Shown one piece after another: positions 35,768-43,998 of a DNA stretch of 64,000 nt. Each line of letters opens with the position of its first letter. Within the stretch, counting starts at the first letter, position 1. The stretch lies in the NCBI GenBank assembly GCA_037718865.1, contig JBBJMP010000005.1, forward strand, positions 186,001-250,000. The letters are read 5' to 3'. Position numbers and translations under genes: made by a program. Source of the stretch: JADCRZ01 sp037718865 (GTDB taxonomy: Bacteria; Bacteroidota; Bacteroidia; Chitinophagales; Chitinophagaceae). Below the pieces are notes generated by a model. The model saw only the letters and a list, made by a program, of their open reading frames with translations, had not been told where the DNA came from and ran no database searches.

Positions 35768-35775
35768 TATTTTTG
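35768..35775 (+). promoter_or_regulatory. Bacteroidota -7 promoter element for ftsX (TATTTTTG)
   Basis: TATTTTTG matches TAnnTTTG, 43 nt before the ftsX ATG. It is 22 bp from the divergent leuS element, so the two upstream promoter regions overlap. Confidence 0.5.
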
Positions 35776-35817
35776 CGCTTCCCGATCAACACTAAACGGT
35801 AAAAATAGAGTTTACAC

Positions 35818-36690
35818 ATGATGCAAATAGGAAAAGGTTCTGCTAAACGTTCCAGACCTTCGTACTTTATGGCCATCCTCGGTGTTTCCCTTGTCTTGTT
35901 CATCCTTGGAATTTTAGGATGGATAGTGATCAACGCCAGTAAACTTGGTGATTATTTTAAAGAAAACGTAGAAGTGCGTGTATACCTCCGTGAAAATATT
36001 ACAGATAAGGATAGTGCGACACTCGTTCAATACATTGCCAACAAACCCTATGTGAAAGAATATGAGTATGTAACTAAAGACATGGCCAAACAGAAATTTT
36101 TGGCTGATGGCAATCAGGACTGGAAGAATGTATTGGATGAAAATCCTTTACAGGCGAGCATCGACTTTACATTGAAGAATCAGTATGTAGACGGAGATAC
36201 GCTTAATGCCATTCAAAATGATCTTCAGCAGAACATAGCCGTAAGTGATGTTCAATATCCACGGTCGCTGGTTGATAACCTGAACAGAAATGTGCGGAAG
36301 GTCAGCCTGATCTTGCTGGGCATTGCAGTAATATTATGTTTGGTTGTTATTGTTTTGATAGACAATACCATTAAACTGGCCATGTTTAGCAACCGTTTTG
36401 TGATAAAAACAATGCAGATGGTTGGGGCCACCCGCTGGTTTATTGCAAAACCGATGGACCTTCAGGCAATCGTGAATGGTGGTATCAGTGGCGTTATTGC
36501 CTTGTCAGGTGTTTTTGCGTTGGTATTTACTGCCGAAAATCAATTGCCAGAATTAAAAGCCATGAGAGATGTCAGGTTACTGATACTACTTGCTGCCGGT
36601 ATTATTATTCTGGGTATGCTGATCTCGTTATTCAGTACGCACCGCAGCGTGATAAAATACCTGAAAATGAAATTAGACGACCTGTATTAG
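35818..36690 (+). CDS. ftsX: Cell division ABC permease-like protein FtsX
   Basis: A 290-aa FtsX: a short basic cytoplasmic start, membrane segment 1 (about 18-42, ending IVINASKLGDYF), an extracytoplasmic domain (about 43-165) with VEVRVYLRENITDKD, then three membrane segments in the C-terminal half with VGATRWFIAKPM, the conserved cytoplasmic loop. FtsX acts with FtsE to control peptidoglycan hydrolases at division. ftsE is not adjacent here, as in many Bacteroidota. Followed by DUF3098 and uppP genes in the same direction. Confidence 0.93.
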   Translation: MMQIGKGSAKRSRPSYFMAILGVSLVLFILGILGWIVINASKLGDYFKENVEVRVYLRENITDKDSATLVQYIANKPYVKEYEYVTKDMAKQKFLADGNQDWKNVLDENPLQASIDFTLKNQYVDGDTLNAIQNDLQQNIAVSDVQYPRSLVDNLNRNVRKVSLILLGIAVILCLVVIVLIDNTIKLAMFSNRFVIKTMQMVGATRWFIAKPMDLQAIVNGGISGVIALSGVFALVFTAENQLPELKAMRDVRLLILLAAGIIILGMLISLFSTHRSVIKYLKMKLDDLY

Positions 36691-36751
36691 CAGGATTCAA
36701 ATTACACAGGATCTGAGATGTTCTTATAATTACCGAATAAACTGAATATAC

Positions 36752-37087
36752 ATGATTGAAAATAAACCGATCACTCAAACTCCCCGGGTTAGTCCGGCAA
36801 ATAATGCCGTTCATGCCACGCGAAGTGCTCAAACAAATCCGCCTATGCAACCATTTAACAAGTCAACCTTTTTTACAAAAGATAATTATATCTGGATGCT
36901 TGCAGGGCTGGCGGTTATTATTTTGGGTATGCTATTGATGATAGGCGGAAAAAGTAATGATCCCAGTGTGTTCGATCAAAAAGAAGTATACAGCACCACG
37001 CGTATAACCATCGCACCTTTACTTATAGTAATCGGACTGGCATTGGAAGTATACGCCATCTTTAAAAAACCTAAACCTAAAATCTAA
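36752..37087 (+). CDS. DUF3098 membrane protein
   Basis: A 111-aa protein with a disordered N-terminus (about 1-40, Pro/Thr/Asn-rich) and two membrane segments: YIWMLAGLAVIILGMLLMIG and ITIAPLLIVIGLALEVYAIF, joined by a short loop with DPSVFDQKEVYSTTR. This is the DUF3098 pattern, restricted to Bacteroidota and typically found next to ftsX. Function unknown; conserved position suggests an envelope or division role. Confidence 0.9.
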   Translation: MIENKPITQTPRVSPANNAVHATRSAQTNPPMQPFNKSTFFTKDNYIWMLAGLAVIILGMLLMIGGKSNDPSVFDQKEVYSTTRITIAPLLIVIGLALEVYAIFKKPKPKI

Positions 37088-37110
37088 TTTTGTGGCTGGA
37101 TTGTAAGATT

Positions 37111-37890
37111 ATGAGTACAGTAGAAGCCATAATTATTGCCATAGTAGAAGGTATCACAGAATTTCTTCCTGTTTCTTCTACCGGGCATATGATCATTACC
37201 AGCTCGTTATTACACATCGAAAAAGATGAATTCACAAAATTGTTTGAAGTAGCTATTCAACCGGGGGCTATTATGGCTGTGGTGTTCTTATACTGGAAAA
37301 AATTCTTTGATATCAATCGCTGGCGGTTTTACATCAAATTATTAGTTGCCGTAGTTCCCGCCTTGCTGCTTGGTTTTCTGTTTTCAGATACGATAGACCG
37401 GCTACTGGAAAGTCCGTTAACGGTTTCCATTACACTGCTGGCCGGCGGCATCATCCTGTTGTTTATTGACAAGGTATTCACTGATCATACCATAGCCAGC
37501 GAAGAAGACATTTCATACAGGCAGGCTTTTATCATAGGATGCTGGCAATGTATTTCATTGGTGCCGGGTGTGAGCCGAAGCGCCTCTACCATAATTGGCG
37601 GAATGCAACAAAAATTAACGCGTAAACTTGCTGCCGAATTTTCTTTTTTTTTGGCAGTACCCACCATGTGCGCCGCTACAGGTTACAAATTACTAAAAGG
37701 ATATGGAAGCATTCATGCCGAACAGGTCAGGCTGCTTGTTCTGGGGAACATTGTTGCTTTCATTGTAGCCATTATAGCTATCAGGTTTTTTATCGGATAC
37801 TTACAAAAACACGGCTTCAAATTCTTTGGTTATTACCGGATCATTGCCGGTATTATACTGCTTGTGCTCATTTATACAGGAGTCATTTGA
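37111..37890 (+). CDS. uppP: Undecaprenyl-diphosphatase UppP (BacA)
   Basis: A 259-aa integral membrane phosphatase recycling undecaprenyl diphosphate to the monophosphate carrier for peptidoglycan and O-antigen building. Diagnostic motifs are EGITEFLPVSSTGHMII near the N-terminus and PGVSRSASTIIGG in the middle, each with the catalytic residues (E and S/T; R and S). At least seven membrane segments. The start at 37111 (MSTVEAIIIAIVEG) is preferred over the TTG at 37090. Together with ftsX and DUF3098 it forms a short envelope operon. Confidence 0.95.
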   Translation: MSTVEAIIIAIVEGITEFLPVSSTGHMIITSSLLHIEKDEFTKLFEVAIQPGAIMAVVFLYWKKFFDINRWRFYIKLLVAVVPALLLGFLFSDTIDRLLESPLTVSITLLAGGIILLFIDKVFTDHTIASEEDISYRQAFIIGCWQCISLVPGVSRSASTIIGGMQQKLTRKLAAEFSFFLAVPTMCAATGYKLLKGYGSIHAEQVRLLVLGNIVAFIVAIIAIRFFIGYLQKHGFKFFGYYRIIAGIILLVLIYTGVI

Positions 37891-37894
37891 TCTT

Positions 37895-38100
37895 GAGGGA
37901 TAGTGCCTGCTGGTAGCAGCCATTGATGCATTTCAAATTCTTCCTGCTTTGTGCCGTAGGCACTACCTGTTTGTAGAAAACGTATTGAAAGTCTACATTG
38001 CCACGTAGCGGCTACCCTTAGGATTGCGCACCTACGGAGCGCTTTAATATAGGAAATCCGTATAGCTACAAACAGGTAGCCCCACGGGGGCAAATGCCAT
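37895..38100. repeat. Dispersed-type palindromic intergenic element
   Basis: CTACCTGTTTGTAG (37963-37976) and CTACAAACAGGTAG (38066-38079) are exact 14-bp reverse complements. Outside them GTGCCGTAGGCAC and CCCCACGGGGG form small hairpins, and inside are CGTAG/CTACG pieces. Similar elements (a GTAG-arm palindrome with a CCnnnnGG outer hairpin) are, to my memory, dispersed in Bacteroidota genomes. It fills the 300-bp space between uppP and the MFS gene; no coding frame is convincing there. Confidence 0.6.
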
Positions 38101-38189
38101 GAATTTCAAATACATTTCAGCGCTCTGAGATTCCGATATTAACCTTAATTTAGCCCGGTTGTTCGCCATTAACTAATCAACAACTGTTT

Positions 38190-39527
38190 ATGCAGACCAG
38201 TACCAAAAAAGTTGTCAATGGATGGGCTATGTATGACTGGGCCAACTCCGTATACAACCTGGTGATCACATCTACCATTTTCCCCGCCTATTATGCTGTA
38301 ATTACGGGCGATGAGAACGGAGATACGGTAGATTATGTTCAATTTATGGGAAGAACGTTTGAAAGCAGTTCTTTATATAATTATGTATTAGCCATAGCAT
38401 TCCTGATCGTTGCTGTTATGTCGCCGGTACTTTCTTCTATTGCTGATTATAAAGGCAATAAAAAATCATTTCTACAATTTTTCTGTACTATGGGAAGCCT
38501 GGCCTGCTGCGGGCTTTTTTTCTTTACGGGCTTAAACACCCTGTACATTGGTATCATCTGTACGGTTGTAGCTTGCGTGGGCTACTGGAGCAGCCTTGTA
38601 TTTTACAATTCTTATCTGCCCGAGATCGCTCCACCTGAACAACGCGACGCCGTAAGTGCCAAAGGGTTTTCTATGGGTTATATAGGCAGTGTGCTGATGC
38701 AGCTGTTATGTTTTGTGTTTGTGTTCAAACCAGATTGGTTCGGCATGCAAAACGACAGCAGCTTGCCGCCACGTTTTTCTTTTCTCCTTGTAGGCGTCTG
38801 GTGGTTTGGCTTTGCACAAGTGAGTTTGAGGCGCTTGCCAAAAGGTACCCCTGCGGCAATCCGGCCACAATATAATGTGCTTTCCAACGGCTTTATTGAA
38901 CTAAAAAAAGTGATTGCCGACCTGGCTCGCCAACCTTTGCTGAAACGTTTTCTCCTGTCTTTCTTTTTCTACAATATGGGCGTTCAAACCGTGATGCTGG
39001 TAGCCACTTTATTTGGAAGCAAGGAATTGAATCTGCCTACGGCCAAGTTGATCATCACCATTCTTATTATTCAGGTAGTAGCTATAGCAGGTGCCTGGAG
39101 CATGTCCCGGCTCTCAGCCACGTTCGGTAACCTGAAAACGTTGATAGGGGTAGTCATTATCTGGATAGGCATTTGCCTGGGAGCATGGTATATCGCTGAT
39201 CTAAATAATAAAAGTGTAAACGTGGAAATGTATTTTTATGTGCTGGCAGCCATCGTCGGACTTGTCATGGGGGGCATCCAGTCACTTAGCCGTTCCACGT
39301 ATTCCAAACTGATGCCGGAAACAAAGGATACCACATCTTATTTTAGCTTCTTTGATGTAACCGAAAAAATTGCGATTGTGATCGGGATGTTCAGTTTCGG
39401 TTTGATTACTGAAATAACCAGGTCGATGACAAATGCTGTTCTGGTGATCATGATATTTTTCATCATCGGCCTGATTTGTCTCCTGAACACACTGGCCAAG
39501 CAAAGGCAACTCTCAATATCACCATGA
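38190..39527 (+). CDS. MFS transporter, UMF1/Atg22-like
   Basis: A 445-aa major facilitator of the UMF1 (Atg22-like) family with about 12 membrane segments. The opening MQTSTKKVVNGWAMYDWANSVYNLVI and ADYKGNKKSFL between helices 2 and 3 are typical of the family, as is GGIQSLSRSTYSKLMPE in the second half. Substrates are not known for bacterial members; amino acid efflux is proposed for the yeast relative. The stop overlaps the next gene's start as ATGA. Confidence 0.9.
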   Translation: MQTSTKKVVNGWAMYDWANSVYNLVITSTIFPAYYAVITGDENGDTVDYVQFMGRTFESSSLYNYVLAIAFLIVAVMSPVLSSIADYKGNKKSFLQFFCTMGSLACCGLFFFTGLNTLYIGIICTVVACVGYWSSLVFYNSYLPEIAPPEQRDAVSAKGFSMGYIGSVLMQLLCFVFVFKPDWFGMQNDSSLPPRFSFLLVGVWWFGFAQVSLRRLPKGTPAAIRPQYNVLSNGFIELKKVIADLARQPLLKRFLLSFFFYNMGVQTVMLVATLFGSKELNLPTAKLIITILIIQVVAIAGAWSMSRLSATFGNLKTLIGVVIIWIGICLGAWYIADLNNKSVNVEMYFYVLAAIVGLVMGGIQSLSRSTYSKLMPETKDTTSYFSFFDVTEKIAIVIGMFSFGLITEITRSMTNAVLVIMIFFIIGLICLLNTLAKQRQLSISP

Positions 39528-40363
39528 ACCTATACTCCATCAATACCGGCTTTTTTAAACTTGACGGCGGCGCTATGTACGGTGTTGTACCTAAAAGCAT
39601 TTGGAATAAATTAAACCCTGCCGACGAAAATAATTTATGCTCCTGGGCCATGCGGTGCCTGCTCATTCAAGACGGTAACCGGCTGATACTAGTAGATAAT
39701 GGCATGGGTGATAAACAGGATGCCAGATTTTTTGGTCATTATTACTTGCACGGAACGGATACGCTGGAAAAATCTCTGGCTAAATATGGCTTTCACCGCG
39801 ATGATATTACAGATGTGATTTTAACCCATTTACATTTTGATCATTGCGGCGGCAGTATCATTCGGGAAGGCAATTCATTAATACCGGCCTTTAAGAATGC
39901 CGTGTACTGGAGTAATGAAGCACATTGGACATGGGCAACCGAGCCAAACCACCGCGAAAAAGCTTCTTTCCTCAAAGAAAATATCTTACCCGTAAAAGAG
40001 AGCGGGCAACTAAGGATGATTGAAGTAAAGGATAACGCCTCGTTCACCAGTGAAATTTTTGTACGTTTTTGCTTTGGCCATACAGAAGCCATGATGCTCC
40101 CGCAAATATCGTATAAAGGCAGACAGGTTTTGTTTATGGCTGACTTACTGCCATCCTCCGGACATATACCGGTTCCCTACATTATGGCCTATGATACAAG
40201 ACCTCTCACCACCCTGGAAGAAAAAAATATCTTTCTGGCTGAAGCACTGGCGAATGACTATATATTATTTTTTGAACATGATCCTTTACATGAATGCTGC
40301 AATCTGCAATTGACAGAAAGGGGAATACGACCGCTGCACTTTTTTCATTTGGATGAAGTATAG
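39524..40363 (+). CDS. Metallo-beta-lactamase-fold hydrolase
   Basis: A 279-aa MBL-fold protein of the lactonase/glyoxalase-II-like group, cytoplasmic with no signal peptide. Metal motif is LTHLHFDHCGG (HxHxDH), with later ligands H in FGHTEAM, D in FMADLLP and H in FEHDPLHE. The start at 39524 overlaps the MFS stop (ATGA), giving translational coupling. Possible roles include cleaving a lactone or thioester; the substrate cannot be told from sequence. Confidence 0.87.
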   Translation: MNLYSINTGFFKLDGGAMYGVVPKSIWNKLNPADENNLCSWAMRCLLIQDGNRLILVDNGMGDKQDARFFGHYYLHGTDTLEKSLAKYGFHRDDITDVILTHLHFDHCGGSIIREGNSLIPAFKNAVYWSNEAHWTWATEPNHREKASFLKENILPVKESGQLRMIEVKDNASFTSEIFVRFCFGHTEAMMLPQISYKGRQVLFMADLLPSSGHIPVPYIMAYDTRPLTTLEEKNIFLAEALANDYILFFEHDPLHECCNLQLTERGIRPLHFFHLDEV

Positions 40364-40387
40364 CCCTGGCGAATCTACGCCAGACTA

Positions 40388-41179
40388 TCAGCGCAGGCTG
40401 ATCAGCGAACTAAGCGGAAACCGGAGGTTACGATAACCCATCATATCCACTTTGACACTTCCCACACTGATAGGACTCTCGATGCGCAGCGGAATATGGT
40501 TGGCATCATCGCTGACCCACACATTCATTTTTTCACCTCCTTCAAAAATGGTTCCTTTGATCAGCAGGGGTTTAAATTTAATAGAACGGAATTTACCTTT
40601 TTTGGTTTTGACCGTTTCTTTGCCCAGGTAGCGAACGTATAAATTATATACTTCATTACCCAGGAACATGGAAAACGGTATTTTATCATTTACCTTGTAC
40701 TTATCAAAATCTATATTACGTGCATAATAAATAGCACTCAATACATCCTGGATGCAGTTGGGTACTTTTGTTACTGTTTCTTCGCTAACTGCAGTATTGT
40801 TCGTTTGATCGAACGTTACATTTTCATATTTTTTATAACCTCCCTCATAAACATTGCGGATGAATCTATATGGCTGAAGGGTGGCCGTATCTATAAATGA
40901 TTCGTACCTGTCACGGACCTTGAAAAAACCGTCGTAAAAGGGATACGTTTTACCGTCACCTGTAATGTGATATACGGGCTTGTTATTCATACGCTCTACG
41001 TTAACGTTAAATGTGGCTTCACCTGCACCTACGTAGATACCAGCCAAAGTATAAAATACTTTAAACGTAAGCGCTTCGCCGGATTGAAACGTTGTGTTAC
41101 GTATGCCGCAGAAATCATTACCTGCATTTAACTGTATGGAGATCAATAATAACAGCACACTATACCCTGTTCGCTTCAT
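40388..41179 (-). CDS. Secreted DUF3108 protein
   Basis: A 263-aa exported protein (signal peptide MKRTGYSVLLLLISIQLNAG) of the DUF3108 family. Recognised pieces are GEALTFKVFYTLAGIYVGAGEA, the family core, and FRSIKFKPLLIKGTIFEGGEKM followed by VWVSDDANHIPLRIESPI. DUF3108 proteins form beta-rich periplasmic domains related to LolA/LolB lipid-binding folds. The start overlaps the end of the broken LPG-synthase-like gene by 20 bp, so the two share a transcript. Confidence 0.88.
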   Translation of the reverse strand: MKRTGYSVLLLLISIQLNAGNDFCGIRNTTFQSGEALTFKVFYTLAGIYVGAGEATFNVNVERMNNKPVYHITGDGKTYPFYDGFFKVRDRYESFIDTATLQPYRFIRNVYEGGYKKYENVTFDQTNNTAVSEETVTKVPNCIQDVLSAIYYARNIDFDKYKVNDKIPFSMFLGNEVYNLYVRYLGKETVKTKKGKFRSIKFKPLLIKGTIFEGGEKMNVWVSDDANHIPLRIESPISVGSVKVDMMGYRNLRFPLSSLISLR

Positions 41180-42177
41180 TATTTGAAAAGATTTTAATTC
41201 GTAATATAAATAAGCTGCCTAACAAAGCCGGAAGCATCAGATTTATGCCCCAGATACCGGCAGAAGCGGCAACAATCCCAATGTGATTCGTACTAAACAA
41301 GCCGAACAGTTCCAGGCTTATTTTTCCCCTTATCCCTATCTCAGCCAATGCTATGGTTGGCACTAAAGCCATTACCAAAAATACCACACAAATGAGCCAA
41401 AAAGCCTGCCATACTGTTAAATTAACCTCCATTAACTGCAGCATCAATATGTACTGAATTACAAAGATCAGGTAGCGTGTCAATGACAAACTTAGGGTCC
41501 TTAATAAGATGCCGGAATTCAGTTCTTCCAAAATCGCAATCTGACTGGCAAATTTTTGAAAATGCAGGCACTTTCTCCATCAGCATCACAACCCAGTTCA
41601 GGCGGAAATAAAAGAACAGTAAACCGGTAAAACCAAACGTCAGTAAATAAAAGATTACCTCGATCCAAAACGAGTAAGACCCTGAATGCACAGGTAATAA
41701 AGCCGGATCAACCATTTTTAATAAAAAGATTAATCCTCCCCAGCCAAGAATTATTGTAATGATCAGCTGGCTTATGCTTCCTACAATCGTTAACGAAACG
41801 GCCTTAATCCGGTTTCCTTCTTTTACATACAAGATACGGCCACCGTATTCCCCGATCCGGTTAGGCGTATTAATAGAAAATGCCACTCCGGCCAGGGTGG
41901 CTTTAAACGCTTTCCAAATGCTCATGCGCTCAACCGGCTGTAATAACACCTGCCATTTTCTTGCTTCTACGCCCCAGTTCAGGAACATCAATAAAAAAAC
42001 AACCCAGAACTTCCAGCTTTGTTCTCCCTGTAATACATGTTTAATGCGATACCAGGATGTTTCAAGGTGAGGTTGATTTTTGATCTGATGGTAAATGGTA
42101 AAAGACAGCCAGATAAACAAAAGCAGACCCAGGTAGTAATTGAAGAAGATTTTAATATTTTTGTTTACCGGCATCAT
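41160..42177 (-). pseudogene. Lysylphosphatidylglycerol synthase TM-like membrane protein, frameshifted
   Basis: Two frames of one membrane protein. The first (42177 to about 41555) begins MMPVNKNIKIFFNYYLG and runs to MEKVPAFSK with several membrane segments and the family NTPNRIGEYGGR motif. The second (about 41555 to 41160) continues KFASQIAILEELNSG with LVPTIALAEIGIRG and further membrane segments. Removing one base from the five-T run at 41553-41557 joins them into one protein of about 340 aa. Families of this kind are flippase- or LPG-synthase-related. Either the gene is broken, the site is phase-variable, or the sequence has an error. Confidence 0.8.
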
Positions 42178-42201
42178 TCACGTTCAAAATTAACCTCCTC
42201 A

Positions 42202-42771
42202 TTGGAAACGCCATCAAAAATAATTATAGGCATTGACCCAGGTACCCTGATAATGGGATACGGTATAATTGAAATAATAGACGGTAAGATCGTTTTGTTA
42301 GACATGAACGTATTAAAGCTTAACGCCATCAAAGACACCTATGAACGGTTGCAATTAATTCATGCCAGGGTTGCAGAACTTATCAATACTTTTAAACCGG
42401 GCACATTTGCTATTGAGGCTCCTTTTTTTGGTAAGAACGTGCAAAGCATGCTCAAATTAGGGCGGGCACAAGGAGTAGCCATCGCTGCAGCAATGCAGGC
42501 ATCAATTCCAGTTACCGAGTATTCCCCGAAAAAAGTGAAGCAGTCCATTACAGGAAACGGCAATGCAGATAAGGAACAGGTGTGGAAAATGTTACAGCGG
42601 CTTACGGCAATAAAAGAAAGGCCGGTCAGTTTTGATGCTTCCGATGCACTGGCAGTTGCTATTTGTCATCATTACAAGACATGCTCACCATTGAATAATA
42701 TCCTTAAAAAAAATACAGGCTGGGAAGGTTTTATGAAAGATAACCCCGGAAGAGTCCGGGGTGATAAGTAA
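42202..42771 (+). CDS. ruvC: Crossover junction endodeoxyribonuclease RuvC
   Basis: RuvC resolves Holliday junctions as a metal-dependent dimer. The acidic residues are visible: D12 (IIGIDPGT), E in FAIEAPFFGKN, and the two D in SFDASDALAVAICHH. Family similarity starts at about SKIIIGIDPG, and no ATG precedes it in a reasonable position, so a TTG at 42202 is taken as start (189 aa). Longer frames reach back to 42037 but lie opposite the divergent gene that starts at 42177, leaving only 24 bp between the two starts. Confidence 0.92.
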   Translation: METPSKIIIGIDPGTLIMGYGIIEIIDGKIVLLDMNVLKLNAIKDTYERLQLIHARVAELINTFKPGTFAIEAPFFGKNVQSMLKLGRAQGVAIAAAMQASIPVTEYSPKKVKQSITGNGNADKEQVWKMLQRLTAIKERPVSFDASDALAVAICHHYKTCSPLNNILKKNTGWEGFMKDNPGRVRGDK

Positions 42772-42880
42772 CGATGATCAATAGTAACATTTATCCTTTC
42801 ACATAAACTTCAACAACTTTCGTCTTTGTATTTATTTTAATCGTTTCAGGATTCAAAAATGATGTTCTTTAAATATAAGG

Positions 42881-43276
42881 TTAGCCTGAAAGGTATTTTT
42901 GTATCATGCCCTGCACTATCGTTAATTCATGCTCCGATAAGGTCAATTTATGCCGGGTAAAATTTAGATCGTCGGCAGAATGAATAGGAACCAGATGCAG
43001 GTGAGCATGAGGCACTTCTAATCCGATTACCGAAATACCGCATCGGTTACACTCAAACGCCTGTTCGATGGCTTTAGCTATGGGCTTTGAAAAAATGAGC
43101 ATCTCTTGCAGATAATCATCCGGAAGATCAAAGACATTATCCACTTCAATTTTTGGTACTACCAGCGTATGCCCCTTTACTAAGGGGGAAATATCCAAAA
43201 AAGCGTAAAACTTTTCGTTTTCAGCTATTTTGTATGACGGGATGCTTCCTGTTATGATCTTTGAAAAGATGGTCAT
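42881..43276 (-). CDS. HIT-family nucleotide-binding protein
   Basis: A 131-aa histidine-triad protein of the HinT/Hit branch that typically hydrolyses nucleoside phosphoramidates or AMP-lysine. It opens MTIFSKIITGSIPSYKIAENE and carries the triad HAHLHLVPIH near residues 95-104. Length is standard. It is downstream of greA on the same strand with a 141-nt gap that holds the inverted repeat at 43319-43367. Confidence 0.94.
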   Translation of the reverse strand: MTIFSKIITGSIPSYKIAENEKFYAFLDISPLVKGHTLVVPKIEVDNVFDLPDDYLQEMLIFSKPIAKAIEQAFECNRCGISVIGLEVPHAHLHLVPIHSADDLNFTRHKLTLSEHELTIVQGMIQKYLSG

Positions 43277-43318
43277 GTGTATTACTCTTGTATGGTCCTG
43301 GATTTGTCCATGATTGAT

Positions 43319-43367
43319 GCCGCAGCTTCGCAGATTCAGAAAAGTAGCCAGTCTGCGAATCGGCGGC
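43319..43367. repeat. Iterated-word inverted repeat (CGCAGATT words)
   Basis: GCCGCAGCTTCGCAGATT (from 43319) pairs imperfectly with AGTCTGCGAATCGGCGGC (to 43367), 14 of 17 in the main arm. The word CGCAGATT recurs at 44804-44818 and 59516-59530. It lies between greA and the HIT gene and may act as a terminator. Confidence 0.6.
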
Positions 43368-43417
43368 TCACTTATTTTTCCCGGGTATTAAAATAAATTT
43401 CAATGCAACCCGTTCAG

Positions 43418-43891
43418 CTATAAGGTAATATTATCAACCTTATATTTCATGGCACCATTAGGGGCCATCACCTCCGCCACCTCGCCAACATGTTTTCCAA
43501 ACAATCCTTTACCAATGGGTGAGGTAACCGAAATCTTACCCGCTTTCAGATCGGCTTCTTTTTCACCAACTACCTGGTAGGTTACCGATTTTTTTGTAGC
43601 CATATTTGTAATGGTTACCCTTGATAACAGGCTCACCTTACTGGTATCAATATCTTTGGTTTCAATGATACGGGCATTGGAAATAATACCCTCCAGTTGC
43701 TGAATCTTTGCTTCTAACATACCCTGAGCTTCCTTCGCCGCATCGTATTCGGCGTTTTCCTTCAGGTCACCTTTTTCTCTTGCCTCGGCAATAGCCCTGG
43801 AAGCAGCAGGGCGATCTACAGATTTCATTCGATGGAGGTCATTTCTCATTTGATCAAATGCCTCTTTGGATACATAATTAAAGTCACTCAT
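43418..43891 (-). CDS. greA: Transcription elongation factor GreA
   Basis: GreA, 157 aa, rescues backtracked RNA polymerase by stimulating transcript cleavage. The N-terminal coiled coil carries the conserved acidic tip: RAIAEAREKGDLKENAEYDAAKE (D and E at GDLKENAEY). The C-terminal FKBP-like domain has SPIGKGLFGKHVGEVAEV. The start is marked by an unusually strong Shine-Dalgarno (AAGGAGG at 43896-43902), rare in Bacteroidota. The leader contains a hairpin with U tract at 43939-43977, discussed separately. Confidence 0.97.
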   Translation of the reverse strand: MSDFNYVSKEAFDQMRNDLHRMKSVDRPAASRAIAEAREKGDLKENAEYDAAKEAQGMLEAKIQQLEGIISNARIIETKDIDTSKVSLLSRVTITNMATKKSVTYQVVGEKEADLKAGKISVTSPIGKGLFGKHVGEVAEVMAPNGAMKYKVDNITL

Positions 43892-43895
43892 AAAG

Positions 43896-43902
43896 CCTCC
43901 TT
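43896..43902 (-). promoter_or_regulatory. Strong Shine-Dalgarno before greA
   Basis: AAGGAGG on the minus strand lies 4 nt upstream of the greA ATG. Most genes here lack a recognisable Shine-Dalgarno, so its presence is noteworthy. A small hairpin GGTGG/CCACC (43916-43929) directly precedes it. Confidence 0.7.
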
Positions 43903-43938
43903 TTAATTAACATCAGGTGGTTCACCACCCGACTTCAG

Positions 43939-43977
43939 AAAAAAATACAACGCTTCGGCTATAACACCAAAGCGTTG
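43939..43977 (-). terminator. Hairpin plus U tract in the greA leader
   Basis: On the minus strand CAACGCTT (43977-43970) and AAGCGTTG (43955-43948) form a perfect 8-bp stem with a 14-nt loop, followed by UA and seven U. It sits directly after the candidate greA promoter (43986-43993) and before the greA coding region, and 22 nt after the stop of the gene remnant at 43999. It could be an attenuator of greA or the terminator of that former gene. Confidence 0.6.
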
Positions 43978-43985
43978 CATACATA

Positions 43986-43993
43986 CAAAGATA
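43986..43993 (-). promoter_or_regulatory. Bacteroidota -7 promoter element for greA (TATCTTTG)
   Basis: Minus-strand TATCTTTG matches TAnnTTTG. Transcription would begin near 43980, so the hairpin at 43977-43948 would be at the very 5' end of the greA transcript. No other match lies closer to greA. Confidence 0.55.
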
Positions 43994-43998
43994 AAAAT

